A program made the translations under genes and the position numbers. Under the pieces are notes generated by a model. The model was given only the letters and a program-made list of their open reading frames with translations, was not told the origin of the DNA and made no database searches. Shown piece after piece: positions 1-12,306 of a stretch of DNA of 64,000 nucleotides (its first letter is position 1; every line of letters starts with the position of its first letter). Source of the stretch: Solen grandis (Eukaryota > Mollusca > Bivalvia > Adapedonta > Solenidae); NCBI GenBank assembly GCA_021229015.1, contig CM037787.1:34175874-34239873 (forward strand). Reading direction: 5' to 3'.

Positions 1-1257
1 CTTCCTTTTACGTCAAAAAAACAAGATTATGTAAAATTTCCGAACTGGGAAAAATTTGTAAGGTTTTAAATTTTTATCTTTATCCTCAACTTTTTTTAAT
101 CCTTTTTAAAAAATTTCGGTCCATGTTTGAAAACCTTTTTTTACCACAGAACTTCGTCTTTTGGAAATTTGGTTAGCTGCCGGGTAGGGACACCTGGGAA
201 ATTTTAAAAGGGACCCTCTGTTTAAAATTTGAAAAAATCTGACCATAAAAGCCCGGGTGTAGAGCGCGAACCCCATTTTTCCCCTATTTTTTGCTGTGAC
301 GTCAGTGACGTCCTTTGGGGGCTGAAGAAACTTTTGTTCAAAAGGGAAATAATTAGCCTTTATAATCTGAAATTTTTATTATTCCCGAATAACTCATCAT
401 GTCAAATCATTTCCCCAAAATGAAAATTAAAAAGTATCTTATGACGCACATGACTCAATTAAAGTCACGACTCAATTTTTTTGTAAAAAATTTGCAAACT
501 GAACTTTTGTAAGTTTTTAACTTTCTATCTCATCCTGAAACTCTTTAATCCTAAAAAGAAATTTTTCGGGCCAAAGTTCGAAACTTATTTTACCAAGAAC
601 TTCGGTCTTTCGGAAAATTTTGGGTTACTGACAGGAAAAACACACCCTTTGTTTCAAGATGTAACCCTCTGTGAAAATTTGAAAAAAAATCCGACCCTAA
701 AAGGGCCTGTTTTAAACGCAACCCCCTTTTTCACTATTTTTTGCTGTGACTTTATGTGACGTCTTTGGGTTTTGAAGATGCTTTTTTCAAAAACGAATAC
801 TTTGCTTTTATAACTCTGAAATTTTCATTATTTTTGAAAAACCCGGCATCATGGGCAAATCAAAAATTTGTCCCAAATGAAAAATTTAAAAGTTTGCTTA
901 TGGGGTCCCCAGACTTTATATGACGTCATGACTCAAAATATTTGTGAAATTTTGCAGAACTGCAAACTGTGTACGTTTCAAAATTTCTACCATTTCCCGA
1001 AGCCCCTTTTTTTCCTTAAAAAAGAAATTTTGGTCCCATGTTTTGAATTTATTTCAGCCACAGAACTTCGGTCTTTTGGAAATTTCCCTTTTGCTGACAG
1101 GATAGCACAACCCTTTTATTCAAGATGTACCCTCTGTGAAAAAAATTTTAAGAAAATCCGACCCTAAATGAGGGTGTAGGCGGGAAAAACCCCTTTTTTA
1201 CTATTTTTAGCTTGACGTCATGTGAAGTCATAAAGTGTGGGGAAAAAATTGAAATCC

Positions 1258-1525
1258 CAAACTTTCCTCACGTGACTTTAAGCCATAAAAATTTCATCGT
1301 CCAAAGGGCTATTGGGAACATATTAAAATAAGCGGGGGTTAGGAAGAAGAAAAGGGTAATTAAAAAAAAAAATAATAATAAAAAATAACAAACCCAATTT
1401 GGACTTTTCCCTTTTCAGAAAGTCCTAATAATAAAAATAACAAAACCCCAAAAGGACTTTCTGCTTTAGGCAGAAAGTCCCTTTTAAAAAACATAACAAA
1501 CCCAATAGGACTTTCTCTTTTTTAA
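1258..1525. repeat. Satellite spacer block with AATAAT runs and a GGACTTTCTGC hairpin
   Basis: After a phrase AAGCCATAAAAATTTCATCG comes an AAGAAGAAAAG stretch, AATAAT-rich sequence and repeats of AACAAACCCAATAGGACTTT. At 1454-1480 the arms GGACTTTCTG and CAGAAAGTCC flank CTTTAGG and form a 10-bp stem. Related blocks occur at 3625-3760, 5345-5590 and 7320-7912. Confidence 0.65.
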
Positions 1526-4500
1526 CAAAGGGAATATGTTATCGGGCCTGGGGTTTTTAACCCTTGCATTTCTAAAATGCACCTCATTCTCTCAAAAACG
1601 CATCGCAATTCACCTTTCAAAAACGGGGACTCTTTTCCCGCGTAGGAACTCCCCGGGTAGAGGGGGTAACCAACCCAATAAACCCCCTTCTTCTTCCTTC
1701 AAATTGCTAGATTTTTTATAAAAAAGCCCTTTCCGAAAAACATGAATATTGCCATGTTTTTTTTGACCGGGAAACACTTGGGAAAATTTTTGGGCTTTTT
1801 TTTCCCATTTTAGCTACGGCATTCGTCAAAATTTTAAATTAAACCCTCCTTGCCGGGTTTTTATAAATTTTTTAATTAAATTTTTGCTTTAAAATGCAGA
1901 CGTTTATAATCCGTGACCAAAAAAAGTATTTCCCTTTCAGTATACAAACACTTTACTTTTCATGTGTTAATCCTGAAGAAATCATGATTTTTGACACAAA
2001 TTTTATGAAAAACAGGGGTTTTAAATTTTGTTAAAAGTTTCACTTTTCGCCCTTTTTTTTCCCTAACTCAAAACCCAAATTAACCCCATCTTTAAAAAAT
2101 AAATTTTACCTGAAAAGGTTTTTAAAACACTACAGATTTTGTCCACATGTCAGGTTAAAACTTTTTTGTTTTTGAGTACACCTTGCCGAAAAAACACCAA
2201 CAACTTTACATATGACCTTTCCTTTACATTTTCCGGGAAAAAGGGAAATAAAGAAATAAATGAAGGGGCTATGTTTCACATTCGTAAAATTTATGCAAAA
2301 CGGTCAAAAAATAAGGGATTTTAGTGCTTTAAAAAACCCCACATTTTGGTTTAAAAAATTTGTTAACCCCGTCATGACGTCATTTTTTCGTCCTTTCGAC
2401 GTCATCTTTTTAGAGCGTTTAAAAAATTGATAAGACTTTTTTCTGTCCCCAAAATTTTAGTTTCTAATTAAACTAGTGGGTTCGTAATACTTAAAAAAAT
2501 TTTTAGGGCCAAAGTTCGAAACGGTTCGCCCCTAGATCCTTGGTCTTTTTTAAAGTGCAAAAGATATAATCCTGCACAAAAAAAAGTCCCAAACCATACT
2601 TCTGTGAAAAAAACAATCAATTGGTTAAGAAATACGGTGTAGAGCGCGAACACTATTTTTTAATTTTTGCTGTACTTTATGTGAGTATAGGTGCTGAAGA
2701 TGCTTTTGTTTTAAAAGCAAAAACGTTTTCTTTCATAACCGGGAAAATTTTCATTATTTGAAAAAAACTGGGATATGTCGAAAAACATTGCCCAAAAAAG
2801 AAATTAAGAAGTTTGCTTATGACGTCAATTAATCATATAAAGTCACGACCCCAAAATATTTTTAGAAATTTTTGGGAGAACTCAACTGTGTAAGTTTTAA
2901 CTTTTTATCTCTCCTAAAACTCTTTAATCCCAAAATGAAATTTTTCGGTCCTTTGTTCGAATCTTAAATTTTAGACAGAACTTCGGTCTTTGGAATTTCG
3001 GTTAGCTAAAGATAGCACACCTTTGGGTTCAAGATGTACCATCTGTGAAAATTGAAAAAAATCCGACCATAAAAGACCTGTAGACGCGGAAAAAACCCTT
3101 TTTCACTTTTTTGCTGTGCCCTCATGGGGACGTCATAGGGTGCCCGAAGATGCTTTTGTTCAAAAAACGAATTTCTTTCTTTTAAAAACCTGAAATTTTT
3201 ATTTTTTCTGAAAAACTGCCAAACAAATCGAAACCCTTTTCCAAAATGAAAATTAAAAATTAAACTTATGACTCCATGACGTCATTTTACCTCATACCCA
3301 AAATATTTGGGAGAAATTTTGCAGAACTGTTAAAAAATGTTTAAATTTCAACTTTCTATTCTTTCCCGAAGCTCTTTTATCCTAAAAGAAATTTTCGGTC
3401 CTAATTTCCCAATCATTTCAGCCCAAACTTCGGGCTTTCGGAATTTTCGGGTTAAACTGAAGGATTAAAGCACCCTTTGATTCAAGATGTAAAACCCTCT
3501 GTGAAAAAATTTTTAAGAAAATCCGACCCTAAATGACGGGTGTAGACGCGAACACCATTTTTTAATATTTTTAGCTGTTTTACGTCATAAACGCATAGGG
3601 TGCTGAAAATCCCTTAAATCAAAAATTTTCCCCAAAATGACTAATAAGCCATAAAAATTTTATCCCTAGGGCTATTGAACATATAAAAAAAAAGCGTTTA
3701 TTAGGAAGAAGAAAAGAATAAAAAAAATAAAATAATAACTAGATTATTCGTTTTAAAACGAATGATAGGACTTTTTGCAACGTGTTAATGCAAAAAAAAC
3801 AGGGGATAGAAGTTTCCATGTAATGACTACCTCTGGGATTTTTTATGTTCATGTGAACCCAAAGGGCATTATATTCCCAAATAAGGCAAATGATAAGAAC
3901 TAATAATTTCACAATTTTTTGCTCTGGAAAAGACACCCTGACTCATAGAGTACTGAAAATTCTCTTGTTTTTAAAAAATTACTTTACTTTTTATAACCAA
4001 ATTTTCAAATTTTTCGAAAAACTGGCATCATTTTCGAAATCATTTTCCCTAAAATGAAAAATTTAAAAAGTATGCTTATGACTCAAAGACGCCAAAATTT
4101 TACTTTAAAAATAAGGTATTTGTAAAAATTTTGCCGAAAAATGCAAAATGGGTAAGGGTTTTAAAATTTTTTAAACTCATCCAAACTCTTTAAACCTAAA
4201 AAATTTTTTAAATTTTTTGGGGCCTATGTTTTGAATCCATTTCAGCCACGAACTTCGTCTTTCGGGGTTTCGGGGCATTGACAAAATATGCACACCTAAG
4301 TTTCAAAATGTACCCTCTGTGAAAATTTGAAAAATCTGACCAAAAATAGGGTGTAGACGCGAAAAAACCCCTTTTTTACTATTTTTTCTGGACGGGAAAT
4401 TTACGTCCTGGGGGCTAAAAAAATGCTTTGTTCAAAAAACGCATACTTTTCTGTCATAACTCTGAAAATTTTTATTTTCTGAACAACGGGTCATGTCGAA

Positions 4501-7319
4501 ATTTTTGCCCAAAAAAGGGGAAAATTTCGAATATCTTTGAGCATAGATCCGACTCAAAATATATGTAAAATTTAAGAACTGCAAACTGTGTAAAATTTCC
4601 CAAATTTTTATCTTTATCCTGAAGCTCTTTTAAAACCTAAAAAAGAAATTTTTTGGGGCCTATGTTCGAATCTTTTTTTTAGCCACAGAACTTCGGTCTT
4701 TTTGGAATTTTGGTTTTGTGACAGGGTATTCACTCCCTTTTATTCAAATGTACCCCTCTGTGAAAATTTAAGAAAATCCGACCAAAATACCCGGGTGTAA
4801 GCGCGAACACCATTTTTTACTATTTTTTTCTTTTGGGCTCACAAAGGGCGCATGGGGGGTGAGGTGCTTTTGTTCAAAAAACGCCCTACTTTAATTTTAA
4901 AACTCTGAAATTTTTTTTATTCTGAACAACCCGGCATCAGTTTGAAATCATTGCCCCAAAAAGAAAATTAAAAGTAGCTTAAGGGCGTCACAAAGCGTCA
5001 ATGACGTCACGCCTCAAAAAAAAATTTTTAGAAATTTTGCCGAAAATGCAAACTGTGTAAGTTTCAACTTTCTATCTCATCCTGAAGCTCTTTTATCCTA
5101 AAATAAAATTTTTTGGTTTCCCATGTTTCCCAATCTTATTTCAAACCACGAATTCGGTTTTTTCGGGAAATTTTGCTTAGCTGAAGGATTTTGCACACCT
5201 TTTGAAATTTAAGATGTACCATCGTGAACATTTGAAAAAATCCAAAAAAAAATGACGGCTTTGAGCGCGAAAACCATTTTTCACTTTTTTTAGCTGTGAC
5301 GTCATGTGACGTATAGGGGCCCGAAAATCATTGAAAACAAAATTTCCTCAAAGGGTAAAAAGGGCCAAAAAAATTTTATCGTCCTAAGGGCATTTCAACA
5401 TAAAAAAATAAGCGTTTTAGTTTTGGGAAGAAGAAAAGAAAAAAATAATAATAATAAAATAATAATAAAAATAAAAAAACCCCCAATGGACTTTCGCTTT
5501 AGGCAAAAAGTCCAATAAACTAACAACCCCAAATGGGGATTTCGCTTTGGCAAAGCCCCTAATAATAAAATAATGTCATTCGGAAAAGAATGTGGCTTTC
5601 TGAAAGCTGTGTTTAATGAAAAAAGCGGGAATAGAATTTTCTGAAATGATCACCTTGGTAGTTTTTCGTTCATCTGAACAAAAAATTATATTCCGAAATT
5701 AGTGCAAATGAGAGAACTAATATTAGTCGTGCGTCACATGACTCATATGACGTCTAACTCAAAACATGTAAAAATTCTGCAGAACTGAAAAACTGTTTAA
5801 GTTCAATTTTCTATCTCACCCTGAGCTCTCTAATCCAAAATGAAATTTTCGTCAAAAGTTCAAATTTTATTTAGCCACAGAACTTCGTTTTTCCTTTGGG
5901 TTACTGACGGATATGCACACTTAACTTTCAAATGTACCATCTGCAAAAATTTAAAGAAAATCCACCATAAAAGGCGGTGTAGACCGGAACCCCCTTTTTC
6001 CCCTATTTTTAGCTTGACGTCACAGATCATAGTGTATAAAGATGCTTTTTTTTAAAAAGGGGCATATTTTACTATCAAATTCTAAAAATTTTCGTTATCT
6101 GAACACTGGCATCATGTAAAAAACACTGACCAAAATGAAAATTAAAAGATGCTTATGACGTCACAAGACGTCAATGACAAAAAAATCAAATATATGTAAA
6201 TTTCGCAGAACTGCAAACGGGAAAGGGTTCCCCCTTCTATCTCATCCTCAAGTTTTTTTAAAATCGTAAAAAAAAATTTTCGGTCCTATGTTCGAACCTT
6301 TTTTCACCCACAGAACTTCATTTTTTTGGAATTTTGGTTACTGCAGAAGAAACCCCGGGTTTAAAAAAGGTACCATCGTAAAAATTTTTAAAAAAAATCG
6401 ACCAAAAAGACGGCTGTAAGCCAAACACCATTTTTCAATTTTTAAACTGTACGTCATGTGACGTCTAGAGTGCGAAGATGCTTTTGTTAAAAAAGCAAAT
6501 ACTTGCTTCAACTCTGAAATTTTCATTTTTGAACAACTGGCATCATGTCAAAATCATTCCCCAAATGAAAATTAGAAGTATGCTTATGACGTCACATCGT
6601 CTTTTAACGTCAGGACTCAAAATATTTGTAGAAATTCTGCAAAACTGCAATGTGAAATTTTCAACTTTCTACCATCCAAAGCTCTTTTAATCCAAAAATG
6701 AAATTTTCGGCCCTATTTTCGAATCTTTTTTTCCCCAAAGAACTTCGGTTTTTCGGAATTTCGGTTGCTGAAAAGATATCACCCTTTTGATTGAAGATGT
6801 ACCACTGTGAAATTTAAGAAAATCACCAAAAGACTGCTGTAGAGCGCGAACCCATTTTTCACTTTTTTTTAGCGGGACGTCATGTGACGTCATGGGGTCT
6901 GAATGCTTTTTTCAAACGAATACTTTTTTTTAAAAACTCTGAAATTTCGTTATTCTGAAAAACTGGCATCATGAAAAAATCTTTTGTCCAAAAAATAAAA
7001 ATTTAGAATATGCTTAAGACGCACGACTCATATGACCCCAGATCAAATTTTTGTAAAAATTCGAGAACGCAACTGTGTATGTTTCAATTTCTATCTCACC
7101 AAGCTCTTTTATCCTAAAATAAATTTTTCGGTCCTATTTCGAATTTATTTCAGCCCAAATTCGGTTTTTGGGGGATTTCGGTTAGCTGACGGGATATGCC
7201 CCCTTTGATTCAAGATGTACCATCTGTAAAAATTTTGAAAAAATCCGACCATAAATGACGCTGTAAGTGCAAACACCTTTTTTTCACTATTTTTGCTGTG
7301 ACGCATGTGGAAAAGGTGC

Positions 7320-7912
7320 TAAAAAATCATTGAAAAAATTTTCCTCACTGGCAAAAAGCCAAAAAAATTTCATTCCTAACTATTGCAACATAAAAAAAAA
7401 TAAGCTTTTAGTTGGAAAAAGAAAAGAAAAATAATAATAATAAAAAACAAACCCAAATAGGATTTCTGTTTTTAGCAGAAAGTCCTAAATAAACTAAAAA
7501 ACCCCCAATAGGATTTCTGCTTTAGGCAAAAGTCCTAAAAAAAGAAAAAAGAAGAAGAATAAAAGTAAAAACCCAATAACTTTTCTGCCAAAAGGGGTAG
7601 AAATCCAAATAATAATAATAAGAAAAGAAAAAAAGAAAAATAAACAGTACAAACCCAATAGGACTTCTGCCAAAAGGCAGAAAGTTTTAAAAACAGTACA
7701 AACCCAATATGACTTTTGCCAAAGGGCAGAAAGCCTAATAAAAAAAAAACAGTAAAACCCCAATATGATTCGCTGTGGCAAAACCCAATAAGAAAAAATA
7801 ATAAAAAACAGTACAAACCCAATGGGACTTTCTCCCAGTAGCAGAAATCCTAAAAAAAAACAGTAAAAACCCCAATGGACTTTCTGCGTGGGCAAAAAGC
7901 CCCTAATAGACT
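7320..7912. repeat. Expanded satellite spacer block with multiple GGACTTTCTGC units
   Basis: This is the longest spacer block of the satellite. A unit of roughly 50-70 bp, with CAGTACAAACCCAATAGGAC followed by TTCTGCC...GGCAGAAAG, is repeated at least seven times with AATAAT or A-rich linkers. The ORFs on the minus strand here (7494-7895) are hydrophobic products of T-rich repeat sequence and are not genes. Confidence 0.6.
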
Positions 7913-8830
7913 TCGTTTGTCCCCAAACGATAAGGGCTTTCTGCGCGCATCTCAGTTTAACCTGACAGCTGAAAAGAATTTGTTCAAAAAAGTCGTCATC
8001 CCAAATTTACGTTTCTCTATGGGATAATACCTGCTTTCCTATTTAAATAAGTTTCTACCCAATTAGTTCATTTTACATGATCCTTTTTTTAATATAAACA
8101 ATTTTTTCCTTTTGTTTTTTTAAAAGAACGTAACTACACATAAAGACATGCTGAACAACGAGGTATTTTAATGAATAAAGGGTACTAAAATAAGTAGAAT
8201 TAACCTAACATTTCCCTTTTTAAAGAAGACATATAGAGAATAACCCCAAGAAATAAAGAGGCCCCCGCCTCACAGACACAGGAAACTTTTCCTTTTCTGC
8301 GCTTACAGTGCGCCCCCGTAGATTTCTTAATAGAACTCATATTTTACTTTATATACATATGGCTATTTGACATTTCCCGTGGTACTGAATTAACTGTAAC
8401 CATTTTAAAATTTAAACCTGTTTAATTTGGGTGAAAAAATTTAAAACTATGACATTATTGATTTACAAAGCTATTTCCATATAACGCTTAATATGTTTAA
8501 ATAATAAGAATAAATTTATTTATTGCGTTTGAATTGTGCATTCACTTATATGATTTTTATCTTATTTTTTTTTCCATGTAACTTTTTTATTCATGACCAA
8601 AAAAGAAAAAAGGGTACCGTTAAAAGGGCATTGAATTCCCAACATTTTACACGCTTATAAATGGACCCATTTTAACTGCTTTTTAAGTATGGACCTTTAA
8701 ACCCCGGAAAAAAAGCAAAAATATCCAAAAATTGTTCATACATTTTTCTTCATGAAAGATATTTTAATAACATTCTTTGTTTTTTAAAAGCTGCATATCG
8801 TTTGAAAGGAAATTGATTGGGCTATGAATC
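7913..8830. other. Unassigned sequence at the end of contig 1
   Basis: AT-rich sequence beyond the satellite with no convincing ORF, splice-bounded exon, repeat or RNA gene. It ends at the first assembly gap. Confidence 0.5.
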
Positions 8831-8930
8831 NNNNNNNNNNNNNNNNNNNNNNNNNNNNNNNNNNNNNNNNNNNNNNNNNNNNNNNNNNNNNNNNNNNNNN
8901 NNNNNNNNNNNNNNNNNNNNNNNNNNNNNN
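8831..8930. other. Assembly gap of 100 N
   Basis: Exactly 100 N, a conventional length for a gap of unknown size. The satellite contig lies on the left and duplicated copy A starts directly on the right, so adjacency of the two sides is not proven. Confidence 0.98.
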
Positions 8931-9140
8931 CCTAAAAGGTAGCAAAATTTTAACTGAGATTGATCTTTTTGTCGAAATATTAAAATGTGCATCGAAAATT
9001 GTGTGTGTGTGTGTGTTTTAGGTCTAAATCCCACTTTTTTACACAAGGAATACGTTTCCAAATGCGGTCAGTCAATAGAACAAGTAAAATTGACCGCATA
9101 GCAGAGGTGTCCGCCAAATTAAGGTTAAACATATAACAAA

Positions 9141-9222
9141 ATGCTAGTCTGGTATTATCAAAACTGACCGCGAAATGCAGGTTGACCGCTTAATACAGGT
9201 GACCGCTAATACAGGTTAAACT
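9141..9222. repeat. Short GACCGC(TT)AATACAGG tandem repeat
   Basis: Two to three degenerate copies of a phrase like TTGACCGCTTAATACAGGTG. The paralogous stretch in copy B (about 26970-27010) is shorter. Confidence 0.5.
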
Positions 9223-10057
9223 GTAGTACTGAGTACTACTGCCAAAGCTAACATACTCCTGTGGGCAGAGTTGTAAAGCCGCGTGTCACGTGATGTCTAT
9301 TAAAGTCGAAATTGCCCAATTTTGTGATTTTATTGGCTGAAAATGTAGGTTATGTTATGTGTTTTGATGCAGGTTTTGTATTTGAGAGGTGGTCACTCTA
9401 GTAAGTTAGAAACAGAATTTTGTTATTCATTAAACATTCTACTATTAACTGGATAGGCTTTTAAAATTTGAAATATGTGAAGGATCCACGTTTAACTTTT
9501 GTAGGAAAGGTGTTTTACAGAGTTTTTATTACACGGTGCATAACTTGCATAATCATATCGGCGATCTCCCTGCAGAAATCGCCATATCAGCAGCCTCTCT
9601 GTGTTCGCACGGGTCATTCTCTGCCATAAACAAAATGCGCGATGGACGGAGGGCCAAGAAAGACAAGTGGTCACTTTAACCAGTTGAGTGGCTCACAATT
9701 AATAATTGTACGGGATATTAGTGTATCTCAGCTGTGTATATGCGTGTCCACTTTTCAATCATTAACGACTGCGCTCCGAAACTCGGACACACAGTTTATT
9801 GATGTACCAACATGGATTACAACCTCGAAACTTTCTTTAGGTGTAAGCGAGTTATTTCTGTTGTAAAGTAACAATTTTATGTATCTCGCCCCACATTTGT
9901 CCCAAAGCACACCATTCATTCTCTCAAGCGCAGTAAGGATAGATTGTCAGTTCTATGGTGAAATGCATCAATAAGTTATTCCAGAGATGTGAATACGACC
10001 TCCGTGATTATTCACATTCGATTAGTATTAACATTCTGTGGTCAGTCTTGAAATTTA

Positions 10058-11260
10058 AGTTTTTAGCTTAGTGTTTAGGTAAGCTTATGTGATTACCAGG
10101 TATTCAGATATTTTATTCGACTTAAACTTTACAGTTTTTCGTCTTACAAAATTTATACATTTAATATAAAAAAGAACACGTGACATGTTAATAACCTCAA
10201 ATACATGTACAAAATATTCACCCACTCATACGTGCAGAACAGAACAGAACAGTACTTATAAAGTATTGAAAAAATATTAATTAATTAATTGAGGATGCCT
10301 TAAATATATTTACGATAGAAAGAACCTGATTTTAATAAAAAAATATCTCTACTGTGAAAAAGTTATTATAATACATTTAAACATCTATATAGTGATATTT
10401 ATTTATTCAACGTTCAGAAAATCTTTACGTATGACGTTAGCCTTATATATGTATTTACTCAGCTTAACTAATACATCAATATTATCAGACTTTATTAAAT
10501 TCAATAAATTTATGCATACTTGTTTTTTTTTAAATATAATATTTAGGAATAAATCGTCTTCTTATATCTGAGTACTTATTACAAATCAAAATAAAATGGT
10601 ATTCGTCTTCTATATCCCTTGTATTACAAATTTGGCAATATCTCTCACTTCTTTCAATCCTGTCTCTTGTGTATCTTGCAGTCTCTATTCTTAAACAGTG
10701 TGCTGAAATTTTCAATCTTGTAATGTTTCTCCTTAAAAAATTTGAATTTAATATTTCTAAATATATATCCATTTGAAAGAAAGGCTTCAGCTCTTTATAC
10801 AAAGTAAGTACCCTATTATTTGATAGATCAGCATGCCAAGACTGTATAAAAGTATCAATACTGTAATAACCTTTACCTTGCGTTCGTCGCCGTGCGTCGT
10901 CAATAGTTTGCTTTAAACGATACTCTGAAACCGCTGGACAGCATTTGATTAAACTTGGCGGGGATGATCATTGGGTCAACCTTCACAAAAGTTGCTAAAA
11001 TAAACTTGATCCATGTATAGAACTCTGGTTGCCATGGCAACGGAAAGAAATAGACATGGAAACTTTTACCGCCAGAGGCGCCTGAGGAATTTCCCTTAAA
11101 TTTATATAGTGAAAACTTTAAACGGCATCTCCTCTGAAACCGATGAACAGAATTTGATTTAACTTGGCAGGGATGACCCTTGGATGAACCTTCATAAAAG
11201 TGGTTAAAAGAAACTTGATCCATGTAGAACTCTGGTTGCCATGGCTACGGATATAAATAT
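10058..11260 (+). repeat. Hairpin-ended repeat element (copy A), interrupted by a LINE
   Basis: The head TTTAGCTTAGTG...AGGTAAGCTTATGTGATTACC resembles the head of the element at 59309-60659. Two internal monomers follow, each with CTCTGAAACCGCTGGACAG-like and GTTGCCATGGCAACGG-like phrases. The LINE insertion at 10098-10877 splits the element. The copy B counterpart at 28245-28790 is uninterrupted by that LINE. No 3' hairpin terminus is visible. Confidence 0.6.
10098..10877 (-). mobile_element. 5'-truncated LINE insertion private to copy A
   Basis: Copy B has an uninterrupted site at 28280-28284 (TTACC). Copy A has TTACC at both 10093-10097 and 10873-10877, so the 780 bp between look like an insertion with a 5-bp target duplication. 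The minus strand from 10802 to 10530 encodes 90 residues ending in a Cys-x2-Cys ... His-x4-Cys motif (CQIC ... HFILIC), typical of the extreme C-terminus of many invertebrate non-LTR retrotransposon polymerases, preceded by LKISAHCLRIETARYTR. A CTGTT repeat lies near 10235-10253 and an AATAAA lies close to the 3' end. Only the tail of the element is present, so it is dead on arrival. Confidence 0.75.
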
Positions 11261-11934
11261 AAAAAACACGATATATCTTTTAATTATATCTTTTATATGT
11301 ATTAACAATTATACAAGACAGGGCACATATCACGGCGACCACGTGAACAAAATAACTCATTGACGAAAAAGGCACATCCTTATAAATTGTCTACAGTTAC
11401 TTCAAAGAGATGTGTATTTATTAACATCTTTCGCATTTTGAATCTCAACCCTATTTTGATTAAGAGCATCATAAACTAAAGAATATGATCAGATAGCTGG
11501 GGGTCCGGAGAAACGTAACATTTTTCAATACCGTTGGTAACGTCAGAGAGAAAGAATACGATTTTGATTGAGAAGGCAATTACATAATGACTTACACAAA
11601 AGGTAAAATTCATCAGACTTTAGAGGCAAATATGTGTGACTTTATTGAACTATAAAAAACGTAATAAAGAAAATGTAATTGTAACAATAATCATGTGTCA
11701 ATGATCGTTGATATGACTTCAGTATGACTTTTAATTAGGTCAAAATGTCTCATGAAAGAGTTCAATATGCCTTGAGAAATAAAATTTATATTTCTTGTCT
11801 TGTGATCGATTCCATACCACCGCTCCATTGCTACATGGACATCCTGTTGGGTCGCTTCCACAGAAAGTCAATTATATAGCTGAGAGCGTCGAGGTAGGGT
11901 CACCAAAATAGATTATTCTCAGAATTATTGTGAA

Positions 11935-11936
<2 letters not shown>

Positions 11937-11982
<46 letters not shown>
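11937..11982. repeat. (CAA)n microsatellite
   Basis: About fifteen CAA units. The copy B counterpart near 29440-29460 has only a few, so it has expanded in A or contracted in B. Confidence 0.9.
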
Positions 11983-12034
11983 CCATTTGTTGATAGAAGA
12001 TTGCCATTTTATATTATTGTCTGTCGTATATTTC

Positions 12035-12059
12035 TTTATTATCAAACTAGATGTTTATT
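12035..12059 (-). terminator. Candidate polyadenylation signals of gene copy A
   Basis: Two AATAAA hexamers on the minus strand (12054-12059 and 12035-12040) lie about 75-100 nt beyond the stop codon of the terminal SRCR exon. One is conserved in copy B at 29513-29518. Confidence 0.45.
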
Positions 12060-12133
12060 ATTTGTCTTGAATCAACTCAAAATAAAAACTTGCAATGTTT
12101 TTTTTGTTGAGTAAAAGCTCTAAGGTGATGTAT

Positions 12134-12306
12134 TCAGTCATGACATTCCACTCCCACATCTTCAACATTGTTACACTCAGAGACTCCCCAGCCTGAATGG
12201 TCACAAAGGTGGATGGCAGCTTCATCCCCGGAACAGTCTACCCTATCCAAGAAGCTGGGGACTATCCCCCTCTCCAAAGTAGGCTCGGTTTCTCGGAGTG
12301 CCGGCT
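12134..12306 (-). CDS. Terminal SRCR exon of copy A (second half of domain), frameshifted
   Basis: The minus-strand acceptor is TTATTCCAG before 12306, and the last codon is TGA at 12134-12136. The frame after the indel encodes [18 protein letters not shown] and ends VGVECHD, a typical SRCR second half with cysteines before SGD, in LCDH, near CNN and at the end. The frame entering from exon 2 encodes [20 protein letters not shown] and then TAG at 12243-12245. Exon length is 173 nt against 172 in copy B. Confidence 0.8.

Larger units (their letters stand above)
1..7912. repeat. Higher-order satellite array, ~445-bp monomer
   Basis: A landmark phrase close to ACTTCGGTCTTTCGG recurs near 150, 600, 1066, 2545 (degenerate), 2983, 3427, 4253, 4690, 5150, 5882, 6317, 6740 and 7158, so neighbouring monomers lie about 420-465 bp apart. 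Monomers come in groups of three or four separated by spacer blocks near 1258-1525, 3625-3940, 5345-5735 and 7320-7912, which gives a higher-order unit of about 1.7-2.4 kb. Each monomer carries TGACGTCA palindromes, a TTCAAGATGTACC-like phrase and a CTGAAATTTTCATT-like phrase. The stretch 1536-2480 does not match the monomer and may be an insertion. No open reading frame here looks like a gene. Copies differ largely by runs of A, C, G or T replacing mixed bases, which suggests consensus error as well as real divergence. Confidence 0.8.

Noticed and set aside
7494..7895. 133-codon minus-strand ORF rich in Phe, Leu and Tyr, looking like a membrane protein
   Set aside because: It is the reverse reading of A-rich satellite spacer repeats, with repeated GF(Y)CFF blocks matching the DNA repeat unit.
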